DNA of 7,177 nt from Myxococcota bacterium (GTDB lineage Bacteria; Myxococcota; Polyangia; GCA-2747355; JAKLHH01), in contig JAKLHH010000381.1 of NCBI GenBank assembly GCA_022710245.1, positions 1-7,177 of the forward strand, given 5' to 3'. This document shows, one piece after another, positions 1 to 5,253 of this stretch. The translations under genes were made by a program, and so were the position numbers. Under the pieces are notes generated by a model that saw only the letters and a list, made by a program, of their open reading frames with translations, had not been told where the DNA came from and did not search any database. Positions within the stretch are counted from its first letter, which is position 1, and each line of letters starts with the position of its first letter.

Positions 1-2
1 GC

Positions 3-392
3 ACCTACTACGGCCCCGGCCCGATGATGGAGGTCGACGCGGGCGGGACGCCGCACGTCCTCTACTTCGACAAGACCGCGGGCTACCTCTATCGCCAGCG
101 GAGCGGCGGGGCCTGGACGACGCCCGAGAAGCTGAGCTCCTCGGTCAACGGGGGCTACCTCGCGCTGTCCCCGGCGGGCGTGCCCGTGGTGGTCACCGCC
201 GAGGGCAAGACGGTGCTGGTGCAGCGTCGGACCGGCGGGGCCTGGAGCTCCTCCACCTCGCTGCCGCTCCTCACGGGCGGCACCTACTCGAGACCGATCG
301 TGCGGGTCGACTCGAAGAGCAAGGCTCACGTGGTCTGCTGGGATCAGACGTCGCTCGGGATCTCCATCCTGCAGCACCTCTACGAGCCGTAG
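3..392 (+). CDS. C-terminal fragment of a propeller-repeat (BNR/Asp-box-like) protein
   Basis: The reading frame is already open at the left edge (TYYGPGP precedes the first Met at 24), so this is the 3' end of a longer gene, with its stop at 390-392. Three similar units of about 40 residues can be read. Each runs D-x-x-G-x-x-H/V-V-x-Y/T, then a strand ending in YRQRSGGAW or VQRRTGGAW, then a short polar segment such as TTPEKLSSS or SSSTSLPLL. The last unit (VDSKSKAHVVCWDQ...) lacks the GGAW part and ends the protein. Such repeats usually form blades of a beta-propeller in secreted or surface proteins of myxobacteria and relatives. That is family knowledge; the ligand or substrate cannot be told. 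The signal peptide and most blades would lie outside the window. It converges on the next gene with only 6 nt between the stop codons. Confidence 0.5.
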   Translation, partial: TYYGPGPMMEVDAGGTPHVLYFDKTAGYLYRQRSGGAWTTPEKLSSSVNGGYLALSPAGVPVVVTAEGKTVLVQRRTGGAWSSSTSLPLLTGGTYSRPIVRVDSKSKAHVVCWDQTSLGISILQHLYEP

Positions 393-398
393 CCGTGA

Positions 399-1088
399 TC
401 ACTCGCGGTCGAAGAGGATGGTTCGGCCGCCCGCGTACCCGTCCCACGCGCCCTTCATGCCGTTCGTGCGATCGACCGACTCGAAGTAGAGGAGAGAGGT
501 GCCGGCAGGGAGCTTGAGGGTGAGCGCGACCGGCGTGACCAGGCGCCCGTCGGCGTTCACGCCGGGGTCGAGCGACTGCGCGCCCGAGACCCGTGCCATC
601 GAGAGGGGACCGGTGAGGCCGTAGTTCTGCCGGGTCGAGAAGAGCTCGGCCTTGGCCAGGTAGAGCTTGTGCTGGTCGTTGCGGGCGAAGCGCTCGGTCC
701 AGTCAGGGCCCATGTGACCGCTGACCGGGATCAGCAAGCAGGCCTCTGCCGCGGCGCCGCCGCGACAGGCATAGCGGGCCGGCACGTCGTTCCCCTCGGC
801 GACAGCGAGCTGCCGGAACCCGTGCGGCGCGCGGAAGAGGACCTGCATCGCGGGAGTGTCCGCCCGCCCCCCCTGCCCCGTCAGCTCCCGCTCCATCGGC
901 GCCACCAGGCGCTCGAGCTGGGCGCGGTATGGCGCCTCGCGCGCCCAGTGGCCGCGAGGGAGCGTGTCGTACCAGGAGGCGCCCATGCTCTGCAGGGTGC
1001 CCTTCTGCTGCGCGTGCCCGTCGGATGCGACCAGGAGCCCGCCGAGCAGCAGCGCAGCGAGCAGGCAAGACAGGGAGGGAGTCTTCAT
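399..1088 (-). CDS. Exported protein of unknown family, last gene of the four-gene operon
   Basis: This is a 229-residue protein. Residues 1-26 form a clear Sec signal peptide: K2, a hydrophobic core LLAALLLGGLLV, and cleavage likely after GHA, before QQKG. No other membrane segment is seen. The mature part starts helical (about 45-70) and continues as a mixed, probably beta-rich domain. It holds two cysteines (C108 and C117) close enough to form a disulfide in the periplasm. The C-terminal third (VALTLKLPAGTSLLYFESVD, then GYAGGRTILFDRE) looks like beta strands. I do not recognise the family. Its ATG overlaps the stop of the upstream CYTH-like gene in an ATGA (1085-1088), preceded by a weak GGGGGA, so it is probably translated by coupling. 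C8 is too early in the signal peptide to be a lipobox cysteine. The gene is sure; the function is unknown. Confidence 0.88.
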   Translation of the reverse strand: MKTPSLSCLLAALLLGGLLVASDGHAQQKGTLQSMGASWYDTLPRGHWAREAPYRAQLERLVAPMERELTGQGGRADTPAMQVLFRAPHGFRQLAVAEGNDVPARYACRGGAAAEACLLIPVSGHMGPDWTERFARNDQHKLYLAKAELFSTRQNYGLTGPLSMARVSGAQSLDPGVNADGRLVTPVALTLKLPAGTSLLYFESVDRTNGMKGAWDGYAGGRTILFDRE

Positions 1089-2281
1089 CGTCGTCCCCCG
1101 GCATCCTGGCGCACGCCGCGGCTCTTGCCGCGCGCTGCGAGGTCCAGCGGCCGCGCGCTGCGCACCCGCTGGGAGGTCCCGAACGAGCGCTCGATGCCCT
1201 CGGTGTACTTCGGCTTCGCGGTGGTCATCCTGGCGCCGTGCTTCTCCATCCAGCCATAGAGGCTGCCGATCACCCGCCCCGCCTCGGTCAACGCCGGGTC
1301 GGCGGCGAGCTCGGGCCGGTGGAGGTCCTTCGCGGTGTGCGGGCCGGTCCAGTTGGCGATGCCCGCCACGTGGCCGCTCGCCGTCGCCGTCGCCTTGCCC
1401 TCCTTCGTGATGGGCGGGTGGCCGACATCGGCCTCGAGCTGGAAGAAGGTGACCTTCTGGTGCCTGGCGCGCGGGTCCGCCGTCCCCTCCTTCCCGGCGA
1501 GGGCCTGGAAGGCGAAGACGTGATCCACGCTGACCTCGGCGACCGGCAAGCCCTGGAAGACGAGCGAGTAGCGGACGCGCCTGTCGGGCACCTTCGCCGA
1601 GGGGGTGGTCAGGATCTTGCCGGCGTCGAGCCCCTTCTCCTTCAGCCAGCCGACCGGGTTCAGGTCGCTCTGGTCGGCCCCGATCGCCGCGAAGTCGGGG
1701 CTGGAGCCGATCGGGAGCCGCCGCTCGTTGCGCACGGCGACCACTCCGTCGGCGCCCAGCTTCACGCCACCAGGAGGGCTCGTCCAGGGCTTGCCGTTGA
1801 TCTGACCTGGCATCCCGCTCCCGGGCACGTGTCGCACGCGCACGCCCGCCTGGTACCGCGCCAGCGGCCGGTCTGTGCCCGCCGCCTTCTTCACGTCCAC
1901 CTCGTCACGATAGACATCGTTGAAGGTGTAGGTCGCCGACTTCACGATCGCGTAGCCCTCGCCCAGGATCGTGGCGGCGAGCTTCGGATCCTTCGCCAGG
2001 CGGTTCAGCAAGGACGCGCCGACGCGCATGGCGCGCTTGTCGCGGAAGTTGCGCTTGCCCTCGAACTCGATCGCGCTCTCTGCCTCGGCGAAGAGGCCGT
2101 CGTCGCCGAGGCTGGGGATATCGGCGGCCCGGGCGATGGGGTGCGCGGGCGTCCCGTCCCAGTCCATCAGCGGGTGGGTCCACTTGAGCGCCATGCCGGG
2201 GTCACCCTGCGCGTGAGCGCGTGGGCCGGCGAGCGCGCCGAGAGCGAGGGCCAGGAGCAAGGTCATCTTCGTCGGACGCAT
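1085..2281 (-). CDS. Exported CYTH-like (triphosphate tunnel fold) domain protein
   Basis: This is a 398-residue protein with a signal peptide (MRPTK, core LLLALALGALAG, cleavage after AHA at about 24). The mature part reads like a CYTH domain, the fold of thiamine triphosphatase, class IV adenylate cyclase and inorganic triphosphatases. It has E72-F-E74-G-K76 (ExExK), DVYRDEVD (122-129), GVRVRH with R148 and R150, K174 in GGVKL, VRNERRLPI (183-191), RRVRYSL (234-240), EVSVDHV with D253, FFQLEADV with E283, and a final helix leading to KPKYTEGI (356-363). These match the family's strand order and charged tunnel residues. Known members bind a triphosphate or polyphosphate with divalent metal; the substrate here is unknown. 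The last 35 residues are a basic, probably disordered tail. I chose ATG 2281 because GGAGAGGAG lies 7 nt upstream and the signal peptide then starts cleanly; a GTG at 2317 also overlaps the upstream stop. The family call is from motif order, not a search. Confidence 0.72.
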   Translation of the reverse strand: MRPTKMTLLLALALGALAGPRAHAQGDPGMALKWTHPLMDWDGTPAHPIARAADIPSLGDDGLFAEAESAIEFEGKRNFRDKRAMRVGASLLNRLAKDPKLAATILGEGYAIVKSATYTFNDVYRDEVDVKKAAGTDRPLARYQAGVRVRHVPGSGMPGQINGKPWTSPPGGVKLGADGVVAVRNERRLPIGSSPDFAAIGADQSDLNPVGWLKEKGLDAGKILTTPSAKVPDRRVRYSLVFQGLPVAEVSVDHVFAFQALAGKEGTADPRARHQKVTFFQLEADVGHPPITKEGKATATASGHVAGIANWTGPHTAKDLHRPELAADPALTEAGRVIGSLYGWMEKHGARMTTAKPKYTEGIERSFGTSQRVRSARPLDLAARGKSRGVRQDAGGRR

Positions 2282-2288
2282 GGTCGTT

Positions 2289-2297
2289 CTCCTCTCC
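2289..2297 (-). promoter_or_regulatory. Ribosome binding site deciding the start of the CYTH-like gene
   Basis: On the minus strand this reads GGAGAGGAG and ends 7 nt before ATG 2281. It favours that start over the in-frame GTG at 2317, which would place the site inside the coding region and add 12 residues ahead of the signal peptide. Confidence 0.75.
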
Positions 2298-2313
2298 CCG
2301 GAGGCCAGCTGGC

Positions 2314-2844
2314 TCACGGGAGGACCAGGGAGGTCCAGTCAGCGTTGGTCTTCGGGTCGGTCGAGCCGTAGATGTGGTAGTGCTTGAGCGGGGTGCCGAA
2401 CTTCGCGTGGCTCTCCGCGCGCGCGGCGTCACGCCCGGAGTCGAGGTTGAAGTAGCAGGCGAGGCAGAGCTTGTCGCCGGCGACGAGGCCGAGCTGGCTC
2501 TTCAGCCTGGCGTAGTCGACCTCGAGGGTCAGCTTGTTGGCGCGGTCCTGCAGCTTGATCGGCTGCGCCGTGGCCTGGCCCGCCAGCCGCAGCGGCACTC
2601 CGGTTCGCACCATCTCCTCGCTGTGGGCGGGCCGCCGCGAGTGAGCGAAGAACTCGGCTGTGCCCTGTCCGTCCGTGTTGAAGTGGTTCACGAGCGCCTG
2701 CACCTGCAGGTTGGGTCCGACCACGCTCGCGCGCGGGTTCAAGCGGAAGGTCGAGATCTCGTCGGCCCGCGCCGCGCCGGTGATGCCGAGGAGCAGCGCG
2801 GTCAGGGTCAAGAGCTGCGTCGCGTGGTGGGCTGTGCTCTTCAT
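2314..2844 (-). CDS. Small exported protein with a CxxC motif, unknown family
   Basis: This is a 176-residue protein. Residues 1-27 form a signal peptide (MKSTAHH, core LLTLTALLLGITGAA, cleavage after ARA, before DEIST). The mature domain of about 150 residues alternates short hydrophobic strands with polar turns (LQVQALVNHF, GTAEFFAH, KLTLEVDY, GDKLCLACYFNL), suggesting a small beta-sandwich. A CLAC motif (C127, C130) sits in a strand; outside the cytoplasm it could form a tight disulfide or bind a metal or cofactor. The C-terminus has a histidine pair in LKHYHIYG (153-160). I do not recognise the family. ATG 2844 is chosen because AAGGAGA lies 6 nt upstream; the GTG at 2850 would be too close to that site. 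It lies 30 nt after the upstream gene and 32 nt before the CYTH-like gene, inside one operon. Confidence 0.87.
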   Translation of the reverse strand: MKSTAHHATQLLTLTALLLGITGAARADEISTFRLNPRASVVGPNLQVQALVNHFNTDGQGTAEFFAHSRRPAHSEEMVRTGVPLRLAGQATAQPIKLQDRANKLTLEVDYARLKSQLGLVAGDKLCLACYFNLDSGRDAARAESHAKFGTPLKHYHIYGSTDPKTNADWTSLVLP

Positions 2845-2850
2845 GATCAC

Positions 2851-2857
2851 TCTCCTT
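2851..2857 (-). promoter_or_regulatory. Ribosome binding site of the CxxC protein gene
   Basis: On the minus strand this reads AAGGAGA, followed by GTGATC and then ATG 2844. The 6-nt spacing suits that ATG and leaves no room for the in-frame GTG at 2850. Confidence 0.7.
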
Positions 2858-2874
2858 GTCTGCTTCGTCCCGGC

Positions 2875-3951
2875 TCATCGCCTGGCCGGGTCTGTCGTGC
2901 GGGCGGCATACCGCGCCGCCGCCGCGCTCCAGCCGGGCCGCTGCCGCTCGACCCGCCTCTTCGCCACCTCCGCGATGGCCTGCGATCCGGCCTTCAGGGT
3001 CTGCTTGCTGACGTCCCCCTCGCGAGCGGGGGCGCAGAGCTGCCGCAGGTTCTCGTAGAGCTTCAGGTAGCCGCCGGGCATCGCGGTGCGAAAGACGATC
3101 CGATCGCGGGGCACGCGGAGCCGCTGCAGACGCACGCCCACCGTGTAGTCCGCTGCGCCGAGCTCCGCCTGGTAGGTGCCGGACCAGTTGGAGAGCTCGA
3201 CCGCCACGAGCCGCTCCGCGGCGTCACGGTGCACCAGCAGCCCGCCGCTCGCCAGCACCGGGTTGCCGTTGGCGACCACCACGTGCTTGGCGTCGCGCGT
3301 GACGCGGATGATCGGCCGCTCGGGCTTGCCGAGCGCCACCCACTCCAGCACCTCGCCGGACCTCGCGCTCGCGAGCAGGGCGCGGTCGAGCGGCCGGTAG
3401 GGACGCTGCCCGGGGTGCGCCGCCGCGTGCTCCGCCCTCGCCTTCGCCAGCGCGCGTCGCTGCTCGCGCGCGGGGAGGAGGGTCGGCGACTTGTACGAGG
3501 GGTGGTAGCGGTCGAAGGCCACGGCCTCGCCAGCTGTGCGCCGCACCAGCGTCGCCCCGGCGCCGCCCGGGTTCCGCGCGTGGAGCCGGCGGCTCATCTC
3601 CGCCTGCAGCCCGCCGCTCACCAGCTCGAGATCCTGCAGGCGCCGGATGATGCGCCGCTCGAGCTCGGCGGGGAGCTGGCGCTCGCTGACCAGCTTGAGC
3701 ACCTCGACCGCCTCCACATAGAGGACGTGCAGCTTCGCTGTCAGTGGCTCGGGGTGCCGCGCGCGCGAGAGAGAGCCGATGGTGGCCTCGACGCGCCTGA
3801 GCTCCCGGTCCCAGCCCCCGAGGAGCTCCTGCTCGACGCGGTCGAGCGGCGACTTCGCCGCCGCCAGCCCGGCGAGCGAGAGGACGGTCGCCAGCGTCAC
3901 GAGCGACCTCACGACGATCGTCGGCCGACCTGATCCCGGGTGCGTTCGCAT
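2875..3951 (-). CDS. Exported helical protein with an SNxSGxY-motif domain, first gene of the operon
   Basis: This is a 358-residue protein. Residues 1-32 form a signal peptide with a long basic n-region (R2, R9, R15), a core LVTLATVLSLAGLAAA, and cleavage near AAA/KS. Residues about 36-126 are charged amphipathic helices. A basic Ala/Arg/Pro-rich linker follows (about 127-200). Residues 210-290 look like a compact beta domain: RPIIRVTRD, NGNPVLASGGLLV (228-240), VAVELSNWSGTY (249-260), then a helix-like LGAADYTVGVRLQRL and a strand RDRIVF. The order glycine hairpin, SN-x-SG-x-Y, helix, strand resembles the SNxSGHY module I know from bacterial proteins and the end of plant IQM proteins, but with Thr in place of His. 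That link is inference. One cysteine (C306) is present. GGAGG at 3959-3963 is 7 nt from ATG 3951 and 4 nt from the adjacent ATG 3954, so 3951 is preferred. Catalytic function is unknown. Confidence 0.85.
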   Translation of the reverse strand: MRTHPGSGRPTIVVRSLVTLATVLSLAGLAAAKSPLDRVEQELLGGWDRELRRVEATIGSLSRARHPEPLTAKLHVLYVEAVEVLKLVSERQLPAELERRIIRRLQDLELVSGGLQAEMSRRLHARNPGGAGATLVRRTAGEAVAFDRYHPSYKSPTLLPAREQRRALAKARAEHAAAHPGQRPYRPLDRALLASARSGEVLEWVALGKPERPIIRVTRDAKHVVVANGNPVLASGGLLVHRDAAERLVAVELSNWSGTYQAELGAADYTVGVRLQRLRVPRDRIVFRTAMPGGYLKLYENLRQLCAPAREGDVSKQTLKAGSQAIAEVAKRRVERQRPGWSAAAARYAARTTDPARR

Positions 3952-4088
3952 CATCGAACCTCCGTCGAGACGAGAGAGCACTGCGCGTGCCAGCGCCCCC
4001 CCCTCTCGACCTTCCAGGGGCTTCTCGCCCCCTTGCCCACAACCGTCCCGGCCGGCGGCCTCGCCAGGCCCGGGCGACGACCGTCCGG

Positions 4089-4142
4089 ATTTCGATTAAC
4101 AGTAAATGGGCGACAGCGTTCTTATCTGTTAACTGTTAAACT
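4089..4142. promoter_or_regulatory. AT-rich operator-like island with TTAACNGTTAA repeats
   Basis: This is the only AT-rich patch in the window. It holds a perfect interrupted palindrome TTAAC-T-GTTAA (4129-4139), an overlapping 10/11 match TTATCTGTTAA (4122-4132) and a second 10/11 match TTAACAGTAAA (4096-4106). The right part can also be read as 7-bp tandem units TTATCTG-TTAACTG-TTAAACT. The centres of the outer boxes (4101 and 4134) are 33 bp apart, about three helical turns, which would put them on one face of the DNA. It lies 140-190 bp upstream of the operon's first start codon. A transcription-factor binding site is the simplest reading; the regulator is not known. Confidence 0.5.
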
Positions 4143-4187
4143 TGCGGCGGGAGAGTCCGCCGCGACGTGTTGCAGCGAAGACGCGCC

Positions 4188-4220
4188 TGGCGTCGACGAT
4201 GCGTCGGACTCGACGCGCCA
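4188..4220 (-). terminator. GC hairpin after the NlpC/P60-like gene, possible weak terminator
   Basis: TGGCGTCGA (4188-4196) pairs with TCGACGCGCCA (4210-4220) apart from a 2-nt bulge, around a 13-nt loop. It begins 28 nt beyond the stop codon of the upstream minus-strand gene. There is no U-tract after it in the direction of transcription, so an intrinsic terminator is not well supported. Confidence 0.25.
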
Positions 4221-4248
4221 AGGAGAGAGGAGGACGGAGAGGTGTCGC

Positions 4249-5037
4249 TCAGCGAGGCCGGGCTGTCGCCGCGGAGACGCTCCTCCGTGCGCGCGCGGCG
4301 AGCTTGTCCCAGTCGGGACGCGCGACGCGGAAGGGCATCGGGGGCATCTTTTCGGACCTCGCGATCATGTCACGCAGGATCGCCTGCACCGTCGTGCGAT
4401 GCACTCCGGGCGTGCCCGAGACGAGCTGGAGCACCTCGTGCTCCCCGCCGCGGGCGGTCCCCGTCGCGAGGCAGACGTGGTGGCCATCGTTGCCGAAGAA
4501 GACCAGGTCGCCCGGCCGCGGAGCGGGCATGCGGCCCGCGCCGTCGAGGCCTCTCCAGACGGGCGCACCAAAGGCACCGAGAGCGCGCGCGAGGGCGTCG
4601 CCATAGGCGAAGAGCCCGGTCAGGTCCGCGTTGATCCGGTACCCGGGGCCAGACTGCTCGAGGAAGCGCCGCCGGGCCGCGGCCCCGGCGCTCATCGCCC
4701 GGCGCTGCATCCGCTCGAGCTGCGGCGTCGCCAGCACCCCGGCGCGAAGGCCAGCGAGGAGGATCCAGTCCATGCAGCTGGCCGTCGGGCCAGGTCCGAT
4801 GGTGGCGGTCTCGCGGTCGAGCAGGCGCCGCAGGTCGCCCCCATCGATGCGCCGGTAGCCGTGCTCCGCGTCGAGCCGCGCCTCTCCCCAGGTGCACTGC
4901 CCCTCCATCGCGCGCGCGGCGTCCATCAGCTGCTGCGCGGCGCCGTCGGCTCGAGCATCCAGCCCCGCGACGAGCACGGTGAGCCCGAGGACCAGAGCCC
5001 GCGAGCGGGGCGGAGGGTTCGATCTCATCGATCTCAT
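4249..5037 (-). CDS. Exported NlpC/P60-like cysteine-peptidase-fold protein
   Basis: This is a 262-residue protein. Residues 1-30 form a signal peptide (RSRALVLGLTVLVAGLDARA, cleavage before DG). Two features point to the papain-like NlpC/P60/CHAP fold. SCMDWILLAGLRAG (87-100) has C88 at the start of a hydrophobic helix, where DCSGLV is usual. PRPGDLVFFGNDGHHVCLATG (173-193) is the typical GDLVFF strand followed by the histidine strand (H186/H187). Family members cut peptide or amide bonds in peptidoglycan or related substrates. The Cys context SCMDW is not canonical, so the activity is inferred. Extra cysteines are C48 and C189. A basic C-terminal tail follows residue 240. Start: GGGAGG (5043-5048) is 5 nt from ATG 5037; a second in-frame ATG at 5028 is 14 nt away. 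It is a separate unit, 297 nt before the operon on the same strand. Confidence 0.7.
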   Translation of the reverse strand: MRSMRSNPPPRSRALVLGLTVLVAGLDARADGAAQQLMDAARAMEGQCTWGEARLDAEHGYRRIDGGDLRRLLDRETATIGPGPTASCMDWILLAGLRAGVLATPQLERMQRRAMSAGAAARRRFLEQSGPGYRINADLTGLFAYGDALARALGAFGAPVWRGLDGAGRMPAPRPGDLVFFGNDGHHVCLATGTARGGEHEVLQLVSGTPGVHRTTVQAILRDMIARSEKMPPMPFRVARPDWDKLAARARRSVSAATARPR

Positions 5038-5038
5038 C
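5021..5038. repeat. 9-bp tandem duplication over the start codon
   Basis: GATCTCATC occurs twice in direct succession (5021-5029 and 5030-5038). On the coding (minus) strand this duplicates the start, giving MRS-MRS at the N-terminus of the NlpC/P60-like protein, so either ATG could in principle be used. Confidence 0.85.
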
Positions 5039-5057
5039 GAGGCCTCCCGGCGCCACG

Positions 5058-5070
5058 GTTTGCATCAAAC
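5058..5070. promoter_or_regulatory. Palindrome GTTTG-cat-CAAAC, possible operator
   Basis: This is a perfect 5-bp inverted repeat around CAT. It lies 20 to 33 bp upstream of ATG 5037, where a repressor would block transcription start or early elongation of the peptidase-like gene. It is AT-richer than its surroundings. The function is inferred only from symmetry and position. Confidence 0.35.
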
Positions 5071-5148
5071 GTTCCACCGCGCCGCTGGCCGCACGACGTG
5101 GTATCGCCCTGGCATCATTGGCGGCCGTGGCAGCGGTCGCCCGGGGCG

Positions 5149-5188
5149 AGGCGGTCGCGGCCGACCACGGCGCCCGGTGCGACCGCCT
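5149..5188. repeat. 10-bp inverted repeat in the divergent region
   Basis: AGGCGGTCGC (5149-5158) and GCGACCGCCT (5179-5188) are perfect inverted copies around a 20-nt GC-rich loop. The core GCGGTCGC occurs once more in direct orientation at 5133-5140. It could form a hairpin in RNA or act as a protein-binding dyad. In DNA this rich in G+C, part of it may be chance. Confidence 0.5.
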
Positions 5189-5253
5189 GTCTGCAGCCGT
5201 GGACGCCACATGGAGCGGAAGCCTCGACGGCGGTGGCAGCGTAGACTGTGCAG

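Larger units (their letters stand above)
3952..4248. other. Leader and intergenic region upstream of the four-gene operon
   Basis: These 297 bases separate two minus-strand genes and hold no convincing ORF. From the operon side outward they contain GGAGG (3959-3963), a run of eight C (3996-4003, G8 in the transcript), a small dyad GGCCT-cgcc-AGGCC (4057-4070), the AT-rich repeat island (4089-4142) and a GC hairpin (4188-4220). No confident -35/-10 pair was found. TTAACA (minus strand, 4132-4127 or 4139-4134) resembles a -35 hexamer but has no good partner at 16-18 nt. Confidence 0.6.
5038..5253. other. Divergent intergenic region between the peptidase-like and glycosidase-like genes
   Basis: These 216 bases must hold both divergent promoters. 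They contain the dyad GTTTG-cat-CAAAC (5058-5070) near the minus-strand gene, a longer 10-bp inverted repeat (5149-5188), and a TAGACT hexamer (5242-5247) just before the plus-strand gene. No strong -35/-10 pair is evident, and there is no convincing ORF. Confidence 0.55.

Noticed and set aside
1043..1088. Lipoprotein signal in the 229-aa protein (C8), and likewise C10 of the glycosidase-like protein
   Set aside because: The cysteines are at the start or middle of the hydrophobic core and lack a lipobox before them; ordinary AxA-type cleavage sites follow.
2282..2317. GTG start at 2317 for the CYTH-like gene, overlapping the upstream stop as GTGA
   Set aside because: A strong GGAGAGGAG site 7 nt before ATG 2281 and a clean signal peptide starting there make the shorter form more likely. 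The overlap could still allow some coupled initiation.
5108..5125. Possible sigma-54 promoter (CTGGCATCATTGGCGG)
   Set aside because: The required GG-N10-GC spacing is not met.
929..5244. Long plus-strand open frames opposite the minus-strand genes (about 929-2371, 2221-3933, 3940-5244)
   Set aside because: They are Arg/Ala/Pro/Gly-rich, low-complexity translations, lack signal peptides or domain motifs, and overlap genes with clear signal peptides and ribosome sites. They are a by-product of high G+C.
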